Assembly (NCBI RefSeq): GCF_004217145.1
Contig: NZ_SHKR01000013.1
Coordinates: 124,001-188,000 of the forward strand
Length of the DNA stretch: 64,000 bases
Reading direction: 5' to 3'
From: Kribbella rubisoli
GTDB taxonomy: Bacteria; Actinomycetota; Actinomycetes; Propionibacteriales; Kribbellaceae
Under the pieces are notes generated by a model. It ran no database searches. It saw nothing but the letters and a program-made list of their open reading frames with translations, and was not told the origin of the DNA. Within the stretch, counting starts at the first letter, position 1; each line of letters opens with the position of its first letter. This document shows positions 41,208 through 50,478 of the stretch, one piece after another. The position numbers and the translations under genes are program-made.

Positions 41208-42748
41208 GCACTGATCTCCAGCTCGGCCAGAAGTACGGTCGCCGGGCCGTCGCCCTCTACCTCGTCTGTACGGCGCTGATCGTCGCGGTCGGCCTGCTCG
41301 GACCGTCCGTGGTCGTGCTCACGTTGACCGGCCGGCACCCGTGGCTCCCGTCGTACTGGTTCGACGCGCACGCCAACGACTGGCTCGTGTCGGTGATGAT
41401 CTACGTCGCGATCGCGCTCGGCGGGTACGGCGTTTTCCTTGCCACCAAGGCGCTTCGGCACGGCTGGGCCCCGCGCGTCGACCGGTTGATTGCCTTGGGC
41501 ATCGGCACGACGGCGGCCATCACGTTGGTGCCACCCATGGCTTCCGGCGACGTGCTGATCTACGCGGCGTACGGGCGGATCATGGCGCTCGGCGGCGACC
41601 CGTACACGGCTTCGCCCGCCGACACGATCCGGCTCGGGTACGACCCGGTCATCGCCGCGACCGAGCGGCCGTGGCAGGGCGCGCGCAGTGTGTACGGCCC
41701 GATCGCGACCTGGATCCAGTGGCTCTCGTCGCTGATCGGCGGCAACTCGGCGCAGCTCACCGTGTGGATGCTGCAGCTGTCGGTCGGGATCAGCCTGGTG
41801 GTCACCGGTCTGCTGCTGGTCAAGCTGGTCGGCAAGGACCTGCCGGCGCGGCGGCGCGTGATCATGCTCGGCCTCGCGAACCCGCTGATCCTGTGGTCGG
41901 TGCTGGCCGGCGCCCACAACGACGCGATCGCGGTGATGTTCGCGGTGATCGCGCTGGTGCTGTTCCGGCGGCACGTGTTCTTGGCAGGCATCCTGATCGG
42001 CGTCGCAGGCTGCACCAAGCTGTCGATCGGCCTGGTCGGCGTCGCCATGCTGTGGGCGCTGCGTGCGGATCGGCGGAAGGCCGCGTTCTTCTGCGGCGGC
42101 GGTGTGATCGCGATGGGCGGTCTGTACGCGATCGTCGGACTGCAGGCGTTCCAGCAGGCGCGTTCGCAGACGTCGTTCATCTCGACCGGTACGCCGCACA
42201 AGGTGCTGCTGAGCTTCTTCACCCTGTTCCTGCCGAACGGACTGGTGCGCACCGTTCTGGCCATCCTCGCGTGGGTCGGCCTGATCATGGTCGCGATTCT
42301 GCTGACGCAGGTGTTCCCGAAGTCGCTGGTCCCGCAGACGCATCCGGACGACCCGACGCCGGCCGCGATCCGGTACACCGCGATCTACGCGATCGCGTGG
42401 GTCCTCACCGCGATGTACTCCCTGCCCTGGTACGACGTGATCGCCTGGGTCGCCCTCGCTGCGGTCGCCGCGTCGAAGGTGGACGGGCTGATGGTCGTCC
42501 GGACGACGATGCTCGCGATCGCGTATGTGCCGGGCCGCGACCCGAACGCGCGGCAGGTCGCAGCGAGCCTGTCGGACTCGCTGGAGTTCTTCAGCGCTCG
42601 ACTGCGGGACACTCTCTGCCCCGCGGTCGAGCTGGCCGTGCTGATCGGGCTGATCGTCTGGGCGCGGCGCAGTGGTGCGCAGTGGTGGCCGTACGACTGG
42701 CCGCGCCGCAAACAAAAGGCTGTCCCACAGAAAGCCGAAGCGGTTTAG
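41204..42748 (+). CDS. mptB: polyprenol-phosphomannose-dependent mannosyltransferase, MptB family
   Basis: 514 residues with about 12-13 membrane spans, GT-C type. Conserved: the first extracytoplasmic loop SGDVLIYAAYGRIMALGGDPYT, containing the catalytic Asp; then YGPIATWIQWLSSLI and LANPLILWSVLAGAHNDAIAVM. These match the actinobacterial MptB/alpha-1,6-mannosyltransferase family that extends lipomannan-like chains outside the membrane from polyprenyl-phosphomannose. In organisms outside the mycobacteria the product is not established. Confidence 0.85.
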   Translation: MSTDLQLGQKYGRRAVALYLVCTALIVAVGLLGPSVVVLTLTGRHPWLPSYWFDAHANDWLVSVMIYVAIALGGYGVFLATKALRHGWAPRVDRLIALGIGTTAAITLVPPMASGDVLIYAAYGRIMALGGDPYTASPADTIRLGYDPVIAATERPWQGARSVYGPIATWIQWLSSLIGGNSAQLTVWMLQLSVGISLVVTGLLLVKLVGKDLPARRRVIMLGLANPLILWSVLAGAHNDAIAVMFAVIALVLFRRHVFLAGILIGVAGCTKLSIGLVGVAMLWALRADRRKAAFFCGGGVIAMGGLYAIVGLQAFQQARSQTSFISTGTPHKVLLSFFTLFLPNGLVRTVLAILAWVGLIMVAILLTQVFPKSLVPQTHPDDPTPAAIRYTAIYAIAWVLTAMYSLPWYDVIAWVALAAVAASKVDGLMVVRTTMLAIAYVPGRDPNARQVAASLSDSLEFFSARLRDTLCPAVELAVLIGLIVWARRSGAQWWPYDWPRRKQKAVPQKAEAV

Positions 42749-44073
42749 CCCCAGAGGTCGTGGCCGGCCGCGACTGCCTTGGCAAGGATGGATTTCACCG
42801 GCTTCTTGAGGGCAGACGCCGCGGCGGCCACGTCGTCGTACTCCGGCTGCACGTTGACCACCTGACCGCCGTACCGCGCGATCTTGACGTGGATGCGTTG
42901 ACCTTCGACGTCGACCGTGGCGAACTCCCGATCCGCGGCATGCTTGCGGATGCCGAACTCGCGCAGGCCGATCGCGGAGGTCTCGGACAGGATCACGGCC
43001 CGGACCATCTCGGCGTTCGCACTGCCGACGAGGACCGACAGGGTGTGCGCCGGCCGGCCCTTCTTCATCAGGATCGGGGTCAGCCAGGCGTCCGCGGCTC
43101 CCGCCTCCATAAGCCGCGCCAGGACCTGCGGCCAGATCCGCGGGTCGAGATCGTCGACGTTGGTCTCGTAGACGAGCTCCGTGGCCGAACTCTCGGTCGA
43201 TTCGCCGAGTACGACGCGCAGAATGTTCGGCACCTCGACCGGGTCACGCCCGCCGGCGCCCACGCCGGTCTGCTGGATCCGCATCGGCGGCAGCGTGCCG
43301 AACTCGTCCGCGAGGCTGGCCAGCAGGGCCGCCCCGGTCGGCGTCGTCATCTCGTACGGCGCTGTGCCGCCGGTAACCGGTGCTTGTGCCTCGGACAGGA
43401 TCGCGAGGACCGCGGGACCGGGGATCGGGATCCCGCCGTGCTGCCCGCGAACCTGCCGCCCGCCACCCAGCACAACGGTCGACACCACAATCCGGTCGAT
43501 ATCCAGCGACACGGACGCCGCAGCTACGCCGACGATGTCCGCGATCGCATCCAGCGCGCCGACCTCGTGGAAGTGCACGGTGTCCGGCTCCACCCCGTGA
43601 GCCGCCGCCTCAGCGCGGGCAAGTCGCGCGAAGGTGTCGAGAGCCCGAGTCCGGACGGCGTCGTTGAGCGCCGCCTCCTCGAGCAGCCGCCGAACATCAG
43701 CCCACGCCCGCGTCGGGCCCGAGTGCACATGGGTTGCCTCGTGGCCGTGTCCGTGACCTGCTTCATCACCGGTGCCGTGGCGGTGCCCATGGCCGGCTTC
43801 GTCACCGCTGTCGTGGCTGTGGCCGTGGCCTGCTGCATGGCCGTGGCCGGCGTCCGGGGTGTTCTCCGGGTGGGGCTCGCCGTTGACTTCCACGGTGGCT
43901 TTGGTGGCCGCGATCTGGTGGCGGGCAGTCTGGCCGACCGTGACCGAGAGGGACGGGTCTACGGCGGCCACCGCGGCGTTGATGGCCGAGACGTCGGCCC
44001 CGGCGGCGATGAACGCACCCAGGAGCATGTCGCCGGACGCGCCGGCCGAGCAGTCGAGCCAAGCGATGCGCAT
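42745..44073 (-). CDS. larC: LarC nickel-pincer cofactor cyclometallase, His-rich
   Basis: 442 residues from ATG 44073 (MRIAWLDCSAGASGDMLLGA). LarC inserts nickel into the pincer cofactor with CTP. It has the conserved VHFHEVGALDAIADIVGVA, VVLGGGRQVRGQHGGIPIPGPA and TELVYETNVDDLDP blocks. A His-rich stretch (about residues 75-118, roughly a dozen His in GHGH and SHD units) is a nickel store. In some bacteria larC needs a programmed frameshift; here it is one continuous frame. It overlaps larB by one base (TGATG). Confidence 0.94.
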   Translation of the reverse strand: MRIAWLDCSAGASGDMLLGAFIAAGADVSAINAAVAAVDPSLSVTVGQTARHQIAATKATVEVNGEPHPENTPDAGHGHAAGHGHSHDSGDEAGHGHRHGTGDEAGHGHGHEATHVHSGPTRAWADVRRLLEEAALNDAVRTRALDTFARLARAEAAAHGVEPDTVHFHEVGALDAIADIVGVAAASVSLDIDRIVVSTVVLGGGRQVRGQHGGIPIPGPAVLAILSEAQAPVTGGTAPYEMTTPTGAALLASLADEFGTLPPMRIQQTGVGAGGRDPVEVPNILRVVLGESTESSATELVYETNVDDLDPRIWPQVLARLMEAGAADAWLTPILMKKGRPAHTLSVLVGSANAEMVRAVILSETSAIGLREFGIRKHAADREFATVDVEGQRIHVKIARYGGQVVNVQPEYDDVAAAASALKKPVKSILAKAVAAGHDLWG

Positions 44074-44789
44074 CAGGCTTCCTTCGTCTCGCGCGGTACG
44101 GACTGCCGGGCCACTCGAGCGGCGAACACTCCGGCTCCGAACCCGTTGTCGATGTTCACTACTGACACTCCGGGTGCACACGAGTTCAGCATCCCGAGCA
44201 GCGCAGCCAGTCCGCCGAACGAAGCGCCGTACCCGACCGAGGTCGGCACGGCCACCAGCGGTACGCCGACCAGTCCGCCGACGACGCTCGGCAGCGCACC
44301 CTCCATGCCCGCCACGACGATCAAGCAGTCCGCAGCATCGAGCCGCTCGCGTACGCCGAGCACCCGATGCAGCCCAGCCACACCAACATCCGTGATGATG
44401 TCCACGTCGGCCCCGAACACACGAGCTGTCGTCGCCGCCTCCGCTGCGACCGGGGCGTCCGACGTACCAGCAGCAACCACGGCGACCGTTCCACGCAGTA
44501 CGCCGGGCTCGCCGAGCACCGCCGTACGCCCGACCGGATCCACAACAGCTTCCGGCAGCGCAGCGGTCACCGCCTCCTGCGCCTCTTCGGTCAGCCGGGT
44601 CGCGAGTACGGCGTGTCCGGGGTGCGTGGCGTGCAACGTACGCAGCAGTTCCACCACCTGAGACGGCGTCTTACCGGCTCCGTAAACGACTTCGGCATCG
44701 CCGGTACGCTCCAACCGGTCCGTGTCGAGGCGGGCATATCCGAGGTCGTGGACGCCAGGTTGTGGGCCCTGATCAGGCAAATGTGTCAC
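44073..44789 (-). CDS. larB: LarB, pyridinium-3,5-biscarboxylate synthase
   Basis: 238 residues, AIR-carboxylase-like fold. LarB carboxylates and hydrolyses nicotinate adenine dinucleotide in the first step of the nickel-pincer cofactor. Conserved: AEVVYGAGKTPSQV, VAVVAAGTSDAPVAAEA, DCLIVVAGMEGALPSVVGGL, and PTSVGYGASFGGLAALL. The N-terminal segment DLGYARLDTDR is family-typical. larE and the dependent enzyme larA are not in the window. Confidence 0.94.
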   Translation of the reverse strand: MTHLPDQGPQPGVHDLGYARLDTDRLERTGDAEVVYGAGKTPSQVVELLRTLHATHPGHAVLATRLTEEAQEAVTAALPEAVVDPVGRTAVLGEPGVLRGTVAVVAAGTSDAPVAAEAATTARVFGADVDIITDVGVAGLHRVLGVRERLDAADCLIVVAGMEGALPSVVGGLVGVPLVAVPTSVGYGASFGGLAALLGMLNSCAPGVSVVNIDNGFGAGVFAARVARQSVPRETKEA

Positions 44790-44900
44790 GCCGCGAATCT
44801 ACGTTGCCCCGGCCCTAGGTACCGCATCGTCTCGTCTCACACACGCTGTGCGATCGCCTGAATACTCAGGCATAACACCGGATGCCTTAGGCTCTCGTGC

Positions 44901-45383
44901 GTGTCTTCGACGTTAGCCGGTGCCTTCGGGGTAGCCGCCCTGTTCGTGGCGGTGCTTGCCCTGGTCTTCGCAATCCAGGCCCTCCGGGCCAGAACCGTCA
45001 CGTCGGACAAGTCCACACCCGTCGCCCTCCCGGAGCCGGAACCGCAAGCCGAACCCGAGGCCAAACCCGGCACGGTCAAGTCCGAACTGCGCAAACTCGG
45101 CAAAGAACTGGCCGTCACCCGCGGTGAGCTCAAGGAGACCCTGCAGCACCTGGCCGTCGTCCGGTACGACGCCTTCGGCGAGACCGGCGGCAAGCTGTCG
45201 TGGTCCATGGCGATCCTCGACAACAACGGCGACGGCGTCGTGCTGACGTCGATCAACAGCCGCGCCGATGCCCGCACGTACGCCAAAGAAATCAAGTCCT
45301 TCGCCAGCGAATCCAAACTCTCGCCCGAAGAAGAAGAAGCAATAGACACCCTCCGCAAAGAAGCCGGCCCCACGGTCACCTGA
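44901..45383 (+). CDS. DUF4446 family membrane protein
   Basis: 160 residues, GTG start. One N-terminal membrane span (about 8-28), an acidic Pro/Glu linker (about 38-55), a coiled segment (LRKLGKELAVTRGELKETLQH), then the DUF4446 core HLAVVRYDAFGETGGKLSWS, AILDNNGDGVVLTSINSRADARTYAKEI. Found across Gram-positives next to ParB-like or serS genes; function unknown. Confidence 0.9.
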   Translation: MSSTLAGAFGVAALFVAVLALVFAIQALRARTVTSDKSTPVALPEPEPQAEPEAKPGTVKSELRKLGKELAVTRGELKETLQHLAVVRYDAFGETGGKLSWSMAILDNNGDGVVLTSINSRADARTYAKEIKSFASESKLSPEEEEAIDTLRKEAGPTVT

Positions 45384-45469
45384 GCCTCACCCCCGCGTCC
45401 GTCCAGCTTGGGGAGGATCTTGTACCGATTCGGGGGCAATATCCTCCCCAACCCAGCAGCGCGTGGGGG

Positions 45470-47062
45470 CTACCGGCGCTTAGGGACGCGAGCGGTCAGC
45501 GCGCCGGGCTCGATCTCGCACACCAGATAGCGTCCGGGCCCGATCGGGTCCCCGTCGAGTTGTCGCTGGACATCGACCGCGGCGTGGATCTCCACCTTGC
45601 GGCCGGTGAAGCGTTCCAGATACATATCCGTCCGGTTCGTCCGCGTCATCAGACGCCACAGCACGATCGGCCACTGGGTCACCCGTCGAGGCGCGATCAC
45701 AACGACATCCAGCAGCCCATCATCAGGCCGTGCGTCCGGAAGCAGTGGGATGTTTGCCTGCAGCATCCCCACATTCCCGACCACCACCGTCCGCACCCGC
45801 CGTTCGATCGGTTCCGCATCATCCAGCGCCAGCGTGACCCGCACGGACGGGTGGTTGATGTTCTTCGCGGCCGACACCAGGTACGCCGTCCAGCCGATCT
45901 GCTTCTTCAAGTGCGGCGGCGCGTCCGAGATGATCGCCGCGTCCAGCCCAAGCCCGGCCATCACCGCGAAATGGTCCGTGTCCAGCTGATCGCCGTGCAC
46001 CCGGACCAGATCGATCCGTCGGTCGCGGCCTTCGAGCGTCCGTTCCAACGCGTCGTCGAGGTCGAGCGGGATGTGCAAGTTGCGGGCCAGCAGGTTGCCA
46101 GTCCCAGCGGGAATCACCCCGACCGGGATCCCCGTGTGCGCCAGCGCCGAGCAGACCACGCGGACCGTGCCGTCGCCCCCCGCGACCAGCACCAGGTCCG
46201 ACTCGTACTCGATCGCCTGCTTGGCCATCGCGTTGCCCGCGTCGTCCTCACGGGTCTCGAGCCACAGTGGTTCGTCGTACCCGCGGATCTCGAGGGCTCG
46301 CGTGACCTTCCGGCGGAACGCGACGCCGTCGCCGACCTTGATCGGGTTCACGATCACCGCTGCCCGCGGGGGAGCCGCCGTACCGTCGCCATCTGACGGC
46401 GTACGGCGGCGTCGGCGGCGCAGCCCGGGTCGGAGGCCGAAACCGATCGAGGTCGCGGTCAGGATGCCGAGGCCGAGCGCCCAGCCGCCGAGTATGTCCG
46501 AGATGTAGTGGACGTTCAGCGCGATCCGGTCGGCGGAGGCGATCCACACCACCGCGATCACCGGCAGCAGGACCAGCAGCCGGAACCGTCGCCGCCAGCC
46601 CCGCACAGACGGCAGTACGACGCCTAGCGCGCCGGCCATCACGAACGCGGCCGTCGCGTGACCGGACACGTACGAGTAGCCACTGGTCTCGACGAGCGCC
46701 TGGGCCGGCGGCTGGCGCTCGAAGATCTGCTGGACCGTCTGGACCAGCACGAGCTCGGCGACCGCCGACGTGAGCAGCCAGAACGTCAGCAGTCGGGCCC
46801 GGCGATGCCAGAGGTACGCCGCGACGATCACGATCACCGCCCGTGACGTCCACGGCAGCACCACCGCTCCGATGACCTGCCAGAAGTCGACGACGCCCTC
46901 GTGAGCGGCGCCGTACGACGCGGCCCGGCCGGCGACCGACTGGTCCCAGCGCGCCAGCGGCGGCCAGTACTCGAAGACGAGCAGCGTGATCACCGTGAAC
47001 GGCAGCGCACCCAGTACGACCGTGAGCACACGGCCGACCGGACTGGGTGGGTGGTGGTTCAT
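45470..47062 (-). CDS. PAP2 phosphatase / diacylglycerol-kinase-type fusion
   Basis: 530 residues from ATG 47062, with gaggggg upstream. Residues about 15-215 are a six-span PAP2 (type 2 phosphatidate phosphatase) domain with YSYVSGHATAAFVMAG and NVHYISDILGGWALGLG. Residues about 245-525 are a DAGK-catalytic-type lipid kinase: VIVNPIKVGDG, LVLVAGGDGTVRVV, VIPAGTGNLLARNL. The two activities would be opposite on phosphatidate, so they may act on different lipids. Fusion of this type is known in actinobacteria; its role is not. Confidence 0.9.
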   Translation of the reverse strand: MNHHPPSPVGRVLTVVLGALPFTVITLLVFEYWPPLARWDQSVAGRAASYGAAHEGVVDFWQVIGAVVLPWTSRAVIVIVAAYLWHRRARLLTFWLLTSAVAELVLVQTVQQIFERQPPAQALVETSGYSYVSGHATAAFVMAGALGVVLPSVRGWRRRFRLLVLLPVIAVVWIASADRIALNVHYISDILGGWALGLGILTATSIGFGLRPGLRRRRRRTPSDGDGTAAPPRAAVIVNPIKVGDGVAFRRKVTRALEIRGYDEPLWLETREDDAGNAMAKQAIEYESDLVLVAGGDGTVRVVCSALAHTGIPVGVIPAGTGNLLARNLHIPLDLDDALERTLEGRDRRIDLVRVHGDQLDTDHFAVMAGLGLDAAIISDAPPHLKKQIGWTAYLVSAAKNINHPSVRVTLALDDAEPIERRVRTVVVGNVGMLQANIPLLPDARPDDGLLDVVVIAPRRVTQWPIVLWRLMTRTNRTDMYLERFTGRKVEIHAAVDVQRQLDGDPIGPGRYLVCEIEPGALTARVPKRR

Positions 47063-47156
47063 CGCCCCCTCAGTTCCCCCTCCGTGATCAGGTGCACCCA
47101 CCACATCATCCCGAATAGACTTCGCCGTCCATGACACGCCCCGATACCCTCAGGGT

Positions 47157-48431
47157 GTGATTGACGCGAAGCTGCTCCGTGAGAACCCCGATGTCGTCCG
47201 CGCGGCCCTGACCAAGCGCGGTGAGAGTACGGACCTGGTCGACCAGATTCTGGTCGCCGACAGTGAGCGTCGATCGTCCATCTCCGCCTTCGAGGCGCTC
47301 CGGGCCGAGCAGAAATCGCTCGGCAAGGAGGTCGCCCAGGCGAAGGGTGACGAGCGGACCGCCCTGCTGGAGCGGACCAAGGCCGTGGCCGCGGACGTGA
47401 AGGCCAACGAGGCTGCCGCCAAGGAGGCCGAACAGCGCTTCGACGAGCTCGCGAAGGCGCTGCCGAACCTGGTTTCCGACGAGGCCCCGGTCGGCGGCGA
47501 GGACGACTTCGTCGTGGTCGAGGAGGTCGGCAAGCCGCGTGACTTCGCCGCCGAGGGCTTCGAGCCCCGCGACCACCTCGAGCTGGGCGAGCTGCTCGGT
47601 GCGATCGACATGGAGCGCGGCGCCAAGATCTCGGGCAGCCGGTTCTACTTCCTCAAGGGCGCCGGGATGCTGCTCCAGCTCGGCATGCTCCAGCTGGCCG
47701 TCCAGCAGGCGGTGGAGAACGGCTTCACCCCGATGATCACGCCGACCCTGGTCAAGCCCGAGGTGATGGGCGGCACCGGGTACCTGTCGGCGCACGACGA
47801 CGTGTACCGGCTCGAGGACCCCGAGCTGTACCTGACCGGTACGTCGGAGGTCGCGCTCGCCGGCTACCACATGGACGAGATCGTCGACCTGTCCGACGGC
47901 CCGATCCGGTACGCCGGCTGGTCGTCGTGCTACCGCAAGGAAGCCGGCTCGCACGGGAAGGACACCCGCGGGATCATCCGCGTCCACCAGTTCGACAAGG
48001 TCGAGATGTTCTCCTACTGCAAGCTCGAGGACGCCGCCGACGAGCACCTGCGGCTGCTGGCCTGGGAGAAGGAGATGCTCGACAAGATGGAGCTGAGCTA
48101 CCGGGTGATCGACACCGCGACCGGTGACCTCGGCGTCTCGGCGTACCGGAAGTTCGACTGCGAGGCGTGGGTGCCGACGCAGGGCCGGTATCGCGAGCTG
48201 ACGTCGACGTCGAACTGCACGGACTTCCAGGCGCGCCGGCTGAACATCCGGCACCGCGACGCCGACGGCAAGACGCAGCCGGTCGCGACGCTGAACGGGA
48301 CGCTGGCCACCACCCGCTGGATCGTCGCCATCCTGGAGACGCACCAGTTGGCCGACGGCTCGGTCCGGGTGCCGACAGCCCTCCAGCCGTACGTCGGCGG
48401 GCGCGAGGTCCTCGAACCGGTCGGTAAATGA
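47157..48431 (+). CDS. serS: serine--tRNA ligase
   Basis: 424 residues, GTG start. The N-terminal coiled-coil tRNA-binding arm covers about 25-105. Class II motifs follow: motif 1 in the [20 protein letters not shown] region, motif 2 FRxE-like [33 protein letters not shown], and motif 3 [28 protein letters not shown] binds Ser. Essential for translation. Overlaps the downstream HAD gene by four bases. Confidence 0.97.
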   Translation: MIDAKLLRENPDVVRAALTKRGESTDLVDQILVADSERRSSISAFEALRAEQKSLGKEVAQAKGDERTALLERTKAVAADVKANEAAAKEAEQRFDELAKALPNLVSDEAPVGGEDDFVVVEEVGKPRDFAAEGFEPRDHLELGELLGAIDMERGAKISGSRFYFLKGAGMLLQLGMLQLAVQQAVENGFTPMITPTLVKPEVMGGTGYLSAHDDVYRLEDPELYLTGTSEVALAGYHMDEIVDLSDGPIRYAGWSSCYRKEAGSHGKDTRGIIRVHQFDKVEMFSYCKLEDAADEHLRLLAWEKEMLDKMELSYRVIDTATGDLGVSAYRKFDCEAWVPTQGRYRELTSTSNCTDFQARRLNIRHRDADGKTQPVATLNGTLATTRWIVAILETHQLADGSVRVPTALQPYVGGREVLEPVGK

Positions 48432-49216
48432 GCGGGAAACCGACAGCTGTTGCCCTGGACATCGATGGCACGCTCATAGATCACGACGAGGGATTGTCGC
48501 CCGCGGTTCTCGACGCCGTTCGACGTACTGCGGCACAGGTTCCCGTCATCCTGGCCACCGGCCGGGCCTGGTCGACCACCAAGCCGGTGGCCGAGCGGCT
48601 CGGCCTGCCGGCCGGCGGATTCGTTGTCTGCAGCAACGGTGCGCGGACGATGCGGTTCCCGGACGGCCAGGTCGTCGACGAGCGGACCTTCGACCCGTCG
48701 ACGGTGATCACGTCGGTGCGCAGGTACGCGCCGAACGCCCGGATGGCGGTCGAGGAGTCCGACGGCACCTACCTGGTGACCGCGCCGTTCCCGGACGGCG
48801 ACCTCGGCCGTGACGCCAGGATCCGCGTCGTCGGCGACGACGAGCTAGCGCCGCAGCCCGTGACCCGGTTGATCATCCGCGACCCGGACCAGTCCGAGAG
48901 CGACTTCGTCCACCTGGCGGAACGCCTCGGCCTGCACGGCGTCAGCTACTTCGTCGGCTGGACGGCCTGGCTCGACATCGCGCCCGAGGGCGTCGACAAG
49001 TCGACCGGGCTGAAGGTCACGCTCGCGCAGTACGACCTGGAGTCGTCCGGTCTGCTGGCGATAGGTGACGGACGCAACGATATCGAGATGCTCACGTACG
49101 CCGGTCTCGGTATCGCCATGGGTTCGGCTCCTGACGAGGTGAAGTCGGCCGCCGACGAGGTGACCAAGTCCGTCCAGGACGACGGCGCCGCTGCCATCTT
49201 GAACCGCTGGTTCTAG
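48428..49216 (+). CDS. HAD-family (Cof-like) hydrolase
   Basis: 262 residues coupled to serS (ATGA). HAD motifs: [15 protein letters not shown] with the nucleophile Asp, [11 protein letters not shown], the Lys in [13 protein letters not shown] and [17 protein letters not shown]. Type IIB cap. Likely a sugar-phosphate or nucleotide-type phosphatase. Adjacent placement to serS is common in actinobacteria. Confidence 0.93.
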   Translation: MSGKPTAVALDIDGTLIDHDEGLSPAVLDAVRRTAAQVPVILATGRAWSTTKPVAERLGLPAGGFVVCSNGARTMRFPDGQVVDERTFDPSTVITSVRRYAPNARMAVEESDGTYLVTAPFPDGDLGRDARIRVVGDDELAPQPVTRLIIRDPDQSESDFVHLAERLGLHGVSYFVGWTAWLDIAPEGVDKSTGLKVTLAQYDLESSGLLAIGDGRNDIEMLTYAGLGIAMGSAPDEVKSAADEVTKSVQDDGAAAILNRWF

Positions 49217-49273
49217 ACCGGCAAGTCCTTTCGGCCACGATCGAAAGGCTTGACCTTGCTGTAGGCAACCGAA

Positions 49274-49311
49274 AGGCCCGGAACCCCTGTCTGTACAGGA
49301 GTTCCGGGCCT
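49274..49311. terminator. bidirectional terminator between HAD and WhiB genes
   Basis: aggcccggaac and gttccgggcct are perfect 11-base arms; inside, ctgt/acag extend the stem around two-base bulges. It lies between convergent genes ending at 49216 and 49349. Confidence 0.85.
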
Positions 49312-49348
49312 CGTGCTTCGATAGTCCGCTGGCGGGCCGAGTATCGGA

Positions 49349-49906
49349 TCAAGCAACCCGGCTGCTGCCGGTCCGGCGTGGCTGGCACTGCTGGTCGACG
49401 ACGGTGTCGAACGCGTCGAGCACAGCGGTGACCTCGGGCCGCGGCCGCGGCGTCTTGGCTGCCGGGCTCTGGCCGCGCCGTGCACGGCGCAGGTGACGCT
49501 TCACCGTCGACAGCGAGCAGCCCAGCCGCATGGCCAGGGACTCCAGGCTGTCGTTCGGGTACTGCGTGCGCAGCCGGAGGACCTCTTCGTGGCTCACCGG
49601 GCGGCGGGTGCCGCGTGCACCGGCGAGCTGGTCGAAGTCGTCGGCCTGCACCTCGACGTCGAGCAGGTTGCGGATCGAACGCCGTTGTACGGCAGTCGTT
49701 CCGGCGACGAAGCCGCTGACATCGTGCTCGGCGACGGCGCTGTACAGGCATTCGGTGAAGAGCGGGCAGGACGCGCACAACGCCTTTGCCTCGCGGACGA
49801 GCTGTTCGTACCGCTCCCGCGTACGACGGGTGGCGGACGCGGGCGGCGGTTCTTCCATCAGGCGGTGCTGAAAGATGTCGGAACGGGCGATGCAGCCGGT
49901 CATTGC
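49349..49906 (-). CDS. WhiB-family iron-sulfur regulator with C-terminal helix-turn-helix
   Basis: 185 residues from ATG 49906, which has an excellent aaggagg five bases upstream; an in-frame ATG at 49990 with a gggag site would add 28 residues. Four Cys: C4, C43, C46 and C52, giving the Wbl spacing C-x2-C-x5-C for the last three, ligands of a 4Fe-4S cluster. The usual G-[VI]-W-G-G turn is replaced by SGFVAGTT. Unlike most Wbl proteins it goes on into a homeodomain-like HTH (SLESLAMRLGCSLSTVKRHL, about residues 116-135) and a basic tail. Confidence 0.85.
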   Translation of the reverse strand, partial: AMTGCIARSDIFQHRLMEEPPPASATRRTRERYEQLVREAKALCASCPLFTECLYSAVAEHDVSGFVAGTTAVQRRSIRNLLDVEVQADDFDQLAGARGTRRPVSHEEVLRLRTQYPNDSLESLAMRLGCSLSTVKRHLRRARRGQSPAAKTPRPRPEVTAVLDAFDTVVDQQCQPRRTGSSRVA

Positions 49907-49990
49907 CCCCTCCTTGATGGAAGATGTGTCGACAGCCGCTCGGGAGCTACTGCCCCCCGGCCCCGCTAGGTTGGCGCTGTTGACGGTCAT

Positions 49991-50478
49991 CAAGGCTCCC
50001 CAAGTATCAAGACCCGAGTGAACGAACGATGAACAACGCTCGTCCGCACGGATCCGCTGCTGATGGACCTGCGCTTTGTTGCCGGCCCACCATGTCGTCC
50101 CGGGCGCGGGACGCATCGATCCATAACTGTTGACGCCACTGCCGCGGTTTTGGTTGCAGCCAATTCCACAACAGTTCTTCGACGTTTGTGTGTGCTTCCG
50201 GAGGCGGGGCGGCATCAGTCGCGCTGATCCAGAACACGCTTAGGACGCGGCCGAACAGCCGCCGGTTCCCCACCAGACCAACGCATGAAATCACGCACCA
50301 ACCGTGCCGCGCAGGGGAACTTGCTGCCTTTGCAGCATCCTGCCGTAACGGTCTGATGACGTTGTCAAAAGCTCAATCAGATAAGTCAAAAAGGGCTGAA
50401 ACCGACGTCTATTTACTTGCGCCCGGGGCGTCGGGAGGAGTAGTGCGACGCCGGCTGTGACGAGGATACGGTGGCCTG
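49991..50478. other. long intergenic region, no gene supported
   Basis: About 490 bases separate the farther WhiB start from the next gene. The segment is less GC-rich, with many short homopolymers (for example gtcaaaaagggctg near 50387). A leftward open frame at 50007-50294 (95 residues) has no ribosome site and no recognisable motif. The region is divergent, so it must hold the WhiB promoter and the HAD promoter, and may hold a long leader or small RNA. Confidence 0.55.

Noticed and set aside
41341-44661. 1106-residue rightward open frame
   Set aside because: Out of frame with MptB and antisense to larC and larB; Arg-rich shadow.
50007-50294. 95-residue leftward frame in the long spacer
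   Set aside because: No ribosome site, atypical codon use and no motif; it lies where the WhiB promoter or leader is expected.
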